In this document: positions 6,812-10,163 of the stretch, piece after piece
Layout of the letters: every line of letters starts with the position of its first letter
How positions within the stretch are numbered: the first letter of the stretch is position 1
From: an uncultured Oscillospiraceae bacterium
Lineage (GTDB): Bacteria; Bacillota; Clostridia; Oscillospirales; Ruminococcaceae
DNA: 10,163 nucleotides
Assembly (NCBI GenBank): GCA_900556525.1
Contig: USOZ01000047.1
Location: forward strand, 1 to 10,163
Reading direction: 5' to 3'
Translations under genes and position numbers: made by a program
Notes under the pieces: generated by a model
Databases searched by the model: none
What the model saw: only the letters and a program-made list of their open reading frames with translations
What the model was told of the DNA's origin: nothing

Positions 6812-8298
6812 TTTTTCAGGAATCCAAGCACGACCTCAGGCATATCCTGCTTTTCAACAGAGCCGGTAAAGCGAACCGCCTTGTTCTTTGTTGCAGCAAG
6901 AGGTGCGGGAATTGTCGTGCCGGTTTTCTTTTCGAGGTTTTCGATAATCGTGAACTCGTCGAGTCCCTTTGTTTCGCCGCCGAGCGCGTCCATTACAGCC
7001 GCGCCGAACTTGTAGGGATTTGCTGTCGAAGCAACGATCGTCTTTGTGATATCGCCGGTAGCCTTCTTATAGTCCTGATATACCTTATACGCAACAGCGG
7101 TGTGAGTATCCATAAGGTAAGAATAAGACTCGAAAACTTCCTTTATAGCAGCCTTTGTCTGCACGTCGTCGCAGTAACCCGCATAGAAATCAGCACGGAT
7201 CTTTTCGAGGACTTCGGGAGTAACGCTGTACTTTCCGTCCTTAGCGAGCTTTCCGAACCATTCGCGTATCTGCGCGTCGTTTTCACCCGAAAGGTGATAT
7301 AAAAGACGTTCAAGGTTGCTTGAAATAAGTATATCCATAGAGGGAGAAACGGTCGTGTAGAACGATCTGTTTCTGTCGTAAACGCCCGTGTTGATGAAAT
7401 CGGTAAGAACGTTGTTGGCATTTGAAGCGCATATCAGCTTGTTTACGGGAATTCCCATCTGCTTAGCGTAATATGCCGCGAGAATGTTGCCGAAGTTGCC
7501 TGTCGGAACAACGATATTCACGGGTTCGCCATACTTTATCTCGCCGTTCTTGATGAGCGAAGCATAAGCGGAAATGTAGTATACGATCTGGGGAGAAAGT
7601 CTGCCCCAGTTGATTGAATTCGCGCTTGAGAAAACAACGTTCATCTTTTCAAGCTCAGCTTTCAGCTTCGCGTCGGTAAAGATAGCCTTTACGCCGTTCT
7701 GGCAGTCGTCAAAATTGCCCTTGACAGCGCATACGTTGACATTGCTGCCTTCCTGCGTGGTCATCTGGCGCTTCTGCATATCGCTTACGCCATCCTCGGG
7801 ATAAAATACCGTAATGCTTGTTCCGGGAACGTCCTTAAAGCCCTCGAGAGCAGCCTTTCCCGTGTCGCCCGAAGTAGCGACGAGAATAGCAATATCCTTG
7901 CCCGCGATAGTCTTTTTCGCCGAAACAGTGAGAAGATAAGGCAGAATTTGAAGCGCCATATCCTTGAACGCACAGGTCGGACCGTGCCAAAGCTCGAGGA
8001 TATATGTACCCGTCAGCAGGTGCGATATTTCCGAAACATTTTCCGTGTCGAAATTGCTGCCGTACGCGTTATTTACACAGTAGCGAATTTCATCATCGGT
8101 AAAGTCGGTAAGAAAAAGCTTAAAAATTTCAAACGCACGCTCGGGATACGACTTGTCGCAAAGTCCCATTACATCAGCTTCGGAGAGCTTCGGAAGCGAC
8201 TCTGGAACGAACAGTCCTCCCTCGTCGGAAAGTCCCTGAGCGATTGCCTTTGCGCTCGTGACCTCAACCTGATTGTTTCGTGTACTTCTGTAATTCAT
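6808..8298 (-). CDS. thrC: Threonine synthase
   Basis: This PLP enzyme converts O-phosphohomoserine and water to threonine and phosphate, the last step of threonine synthesis. The 496 residues fit the longer threonine synthase class. Features are the N-terminal MNYRSTRN segment with GLSDEGGLFVPE (22-33), the PLP lysine in HGPTCAFKDMALQ (Lys112), ATSGDTGKAAL (141-151), SANSINWGRLSPQ (225-237) and the phosphate-binding PTGNFGN (265-271). The ATG is preceded by AAAGGA (8314-8309) at a slightly long spacing of 10 bases. It follows yraN by 31 bases and overlaps the metallophosphoesterase by 4, so it is an operon member. Homoserine dehydrogenase and homoserine kinase genes are not in the window. 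No leader peptide or T-box was seen in the short upstream gap, so control probably comes from the operon promoter. Confidence 0.96.
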   Translation of the reverse strand: MNYRSTRNNQVEVTSAKAIAQGLSDEGGLFVPESLPKLSEADVMGLCDKSYPERAFEIFKLFLTDFTDDEIRYCVNNAYGSNFDTENVSEISHLLTGTYILELWHGPTCAFKDMALQILPYLLTVSAKKTIAGKDIAILVATSGDTGKAALEGFKDVPGTSITVFYPEDGVSDMQKRQMTTQEGSNVNVCAVKGNFDDCQNGVKAIFTDAKLKAELEKMNVVFSSANSINWGRLSPQIVYYISAYASLIKNGEIKYGEPVNIVVPTGNFGNILAAYYAKQMGIPVNKLICASNANNVLTDFINTGVYDRNRSFYTTVSPSMDILISSNLERLLYHLSGENDAQIREWFGKLAKDGKYSVTPEVLEKIRADFYAGYCDDVQTKAAIKEVFESYSYLMDTHTAVAYKVYQDYKKATGDITKTIVASTANPYKFGAAVMDALGGETKGLDEFTIIENLEKKTGTTIPAPLAATKNKAVRFTGSVEKQDMPEVVLGFLKK

Positions 8299-8329
8299 AC
8301 CGGTTCATTCCTTTCTGTGATTCTGCACA

Positions 8330-8737
8330 TCAGTATAATTTCAGACCCGTTCCGTCGAACGCGTCCTTATAATAGTTCATTTCAAGAACTCTCGGGTGTT
8401 CCTCGGTCGTTATCGTAAGCTCTGCAATATCAAACCGCATTATGCTTGCTTCAAGTCCGTTTTCCGCCGCATATTCAAGCAGCGTAAGCGCGATTTTCCG
8501 CTTTTTTGACCATGTTACCGCGTCCGCGCCGTATGTCATACTGCCGAACTTCCGCGTTTTTACTTCGACCGCAACAAGCTCATTGTCATTGTCAATAGCG
8601 ACTATATCAAGCTCGCCGCAGCGCTTGCGATAATTTCTCGCGACTATTCGCCAACCCTTTTGTTCAAGCTGCCGCGCTGTATATTCCTCGCCGAATTTCC
8701 CGCGCACCTGCCTGACTTTGTTCATATCGCTGTTCAT
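8330..8737 (-). CDS. yraN: YraN family protein (UPF0102), nuclease-fold
   Basis: The 135-residue protein is of the usual length for YraN/UPF0102. It has the PD-(D/E)XK nuclease-like pattern of the family: GKFGEEYTA near 13-21 (Glu17), [14 protein letters not shown] (Glu42, Asp44) and [10 protein letters not shown] (Glu58, Lys60). All of the expected acidic and lysine positions are kept, so a metal-dependent nuclease activity or DNA-end binding is plausible, but the role in the cell is not established. The ATG at 8737 overlaps the rnhB TGA by 4 bases (ATGA), indicating translational coupling. A second in-frame ATG at 8725 is an alternative start; neither has a strong ribosome binding site. The rnhB-yraN pairing is common in bacteria and supports both calls. 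Confidence 0.93.
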   Translation of the reverse strand: MNSDMNKVRQVRGKFGEEYTARQLEQKGWRIVARNYRKRCGELDIVAIDNDNELVAVEVKTRKFGSMTYGADAVTWSKKRKIALTLLEYAAENGLEASIMRFDIAELTITTEEHPRVLEMNYYKDAFDGTGLKLY

Positions 8738-9360
8738 ATCTTATGCTTTTTAAAGAACGAACGCCTGTGTTCGGGACACATTCCGTACTGCGCCAACAGT
8801 TCGTAGTGCAGCTTCGTTCCGTAGCCCTTATGCTTTGCAAACTGATATTCGGGATAACGCTCGTCAAGCTCTTTCATGTACCTGTCACGCGCCACCTTTG
8901 CAAGAATTGACGCTGCGGCGATACTCGCCGATACGCTGTCGCCCTTTATCACCGCTTCGGCGGCGCATGGAAGTTCGGGCAGCCTGTTTCCGTCAACCAA
9001 AGCAAGCTTCGGTTTAACCGAAAGTCCCTCGACCGCTCTGCGCATTGCCAAAAACGTTGCACCGAGAATGTTCAGTTCATCTATTTCCTGCGCGGTCGCA
9101 GTCGCAATGCAGTAGCTCTCCGCTTTAGCGATTATTTCATCAAAAAGCACCTCGCGTTTCTTTTCCGAGAGCTTTTTGCTGTCGTTAAGTCCGTCGATAA
9201 ACGTGTTTTCGCCGAGAATTACCGCTGCGGCGTAAACGCTTCCCGCGAGAGGTCCGCGACCCGCTTCGTCAATCCCGCAGATAATGCCGTAATCGCGGCG
9301 AAATCCGCTGTCAAAAGCGAACCGCTCATTCAGCAGGGTGTTCGAGAGTGATTTTTCCAA
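8734..9360 (-). CDS. rnhB: Ribonuclease HII
   Basis: RNase HII cuts the RNA strand of RNA-DNA hybrids and nicks at single ribonucleotides in DNA during ribonucleotide excision repair. I chose the TTG at 9360, which gives 208 residues, because AGGAG (9373-9369) lies 8 bases upstream. The in-frame TTG at 9384 has no such site and would lengthen the overlap with rbgA. With this start, the four catalytic acids are Asp31 and Glu32 in [12 protein letters not shown], Asp123 in LVDG and Asp141 in KGDS; the last two are 18 apart, as in E. coli RnhB. Further family motifs are [25 protein letters not shown] and KHKGYGT. The gene overlaps the end of rbgA by 35 bases and yraN by 4, so translation is probably coupled. 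Confidence 0.95.
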   Translation of the reverse strand: MEKSLSNTLLNERFAFDSGFRRDYGIICGIDEAGRGPLAGSVYAAAVILGENTFIDGLNDSKKLSEKKREVLFDEIIAKAESYCIATATAQEIDELNILGATFLAMRRAVEGLSVKPKLALVDGNRLPELPCAAEAVIKGDSVSASIAAASILAKVARDRYMKELDERYPEYQFAKHKGYGTKLHYELLAQYGMCPEHRRSFFKKHKI

Positions 9361-10163
9361 TTTTACCGCTCCTGTATTCGTCAAGAAGCGTTATCGCGGC
9401 GCGTTCCGTATCGGGAACACCTCCCGACATCATCATTCCGCGCTTCTTTGCGATAAGCTCGATTATTCTGCCGTCCATATCGTCCAGCTTGTACCGTTCG
9501 CGCAGGCGTTCGGGATAAAATTCGCGCAGATACTCGCCAAGCTCCTCCGCAAGCGCCTCAACGTCCATTACATCATCTTTTATCGCGCCCGTAAACGCAA
9601 GATTTACCGCAACGCGCTTATCGTCAAACTTCGGCCAGAGTATTCCCGGCATATCCAGAAGTTCGACCTCTTTATCTATCGTTACCCACTGTTTTCCGCG
9701 TGTAACGCCGGGTCTGTCCTCGACCTTTACCTTTTTTGAGTTAGCCATTCTGTTGATAAACGAGGACTTTCCGACGTTCGGTATCCCGACAACCATTATA
9801 CGAAGCGCCTTACCGATCATTCCCTTTGCTCGCCTGCGTTCGAGAAGGTCGCCGAGCTTCTGCTTCAAAAGCGGCACAAAGCGATTTACTCCTTTTCCGC
9901 TGCGGCAGTCGCACACCAGAACGGACAGCCCCTGTTTTTCGTAATACGCCTTCCAGCGGCTCGTAACGCTGTCGTCCGAATAGTCGCACTTATTCAGAAG
10001 CATTATGCGCGGCTTGTTTCCCGTAAGCTCGCCGATTATGGGATTGCGGCTCGATTCGGGAATACGGCTGTCAACGATCTCGACAACTGCGTCCACGAGC
10101 TTCATATTTTCCTCGATCATTCGGCGGGGCTTGGTCATATGAACGGGAAACCACTGAAAATCT
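9326..10163 (-). CDS. rbgA: RbgA/YlqF, ribosome biogenesis GTPase (5' end outside window)
   Basis: This GTPase acts late in 50S subunit assembly in Gram-positive bacteria. The motifs appear in circularly permuted order. Counted from the internal Met at 10138, G4 is NKCD (49-52), G5 region CRSGKG (78-83), G1 GIPNVGKSS (118-126), G2 region RPGVTRGK (142-149) and G3 DMPG (162-165). A C-terminal helical domain ends in EHPAE. The ATG at 10138 is not the true start. The frame stays open to the right edge and reads DFQWFPVHM just before it, matching the family's N-terminal QWFPGHM signature, so a few residues and the start codon lie beyond the window. The Gly of that signature is Val here. It is the first visible gene of the operon, and the operon promoter is not in the window. 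Confidence 0.94.
   Translation of the reverse strand, partial: DFQWFPVHMTKPRRMIEENMKLVDAVVEIVDSRIPESSRNPIIGELTGNKPRIMLLNKCDYSDDSVTSRWKAYYEKQGLSVLVCDCRSGKGVNRFVPLLKQKLGDLLERRRAKGMIGKALRIMVVGIPNVGKSSFINRMANSKKVKVEDRPGVTRGKQWVTIDKEVELLDMPGILWPKFDDKRVAVNLAFTGAIKDDVMDVEALAEELGEYLREFYPERLRERYKLDDMDGRIIELIAKKRGMMMSGGVPDTERAAITLLDEYRSGKIGKITLEHPAE

Noticed and set aside
9361..9384. TTG at 9384 as the rnhB start
   Set aside because: No ribosome binding site precedes it and it lengthens the overlap with rbgA. The TTG at 9360 has AGGAG 8 bases upstream.

Overview
This window looks like chromosomal core sequence from a Gram-positive bacterium of the class Clostridia, probably near the Oscillospiraceae/Ruminococcaceae. 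That is an inference from four things: the trigger factor-clpP-clpX order, the rbgA-rnhB-yraN cluster, strong AGGAGG-type ribosome binding sites, and a sugar nucleotidyltransferase fused to a phosphohexomutase-like region. I see no phage, insertion sequence, CRISPR, tRNA or rRNA signal.

Layout. (1) At the left edge (1-168, minus) is the 5' part of a small, probably DUF3343-like gene with a strong ribosome binding site and a TTG start. It is divergent from the next gene. (2) On the plus strand, 309-2162 encodes a nucleotidyltransferase with left-handed beta-helix repeats and the front part of a phosphomannomutase-like region. Two bases after its stop, 2165-2572 in another frame encodes what looks like the missing back part, so the gene appears split by a frameshift. 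A two-way hairpin terminator (2580-2614) closes it. (3) On the minus strand, 5956 down to 2638 is a protein-quality operon: tig, clpP, clpX. It has a clear promoter (6070-6098) and a roughly 105-base structured leader. (4) Also on the minus strand, the right edge down to 6119 is a tight operon: rbgA (5' end outside the window), rnhB, yraN, thrC and a metallophosphoesterase, with stop/start overlaps at three of its four junctions.

How the genes fit together. Trigger factor takes nascent chains at the ribosome, and ClpX unfolds proteins for ClpP. RbgA matures the 50S subunit, RNase HII removes ribonucleotides from DNA, and YraN is a nuclease-fold protein of unclear role. Threonine synthase and the metallophosphoesterase are probably cotranscribed with these for expression reasons rather than as one pathway.

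I do not see a novel multi-gene system. The points most worth a second look are the split nucleotidyltransferase gene with worn-down mutase motifs, the competing hairpins in the tig leader, and the short gene at the left edge.
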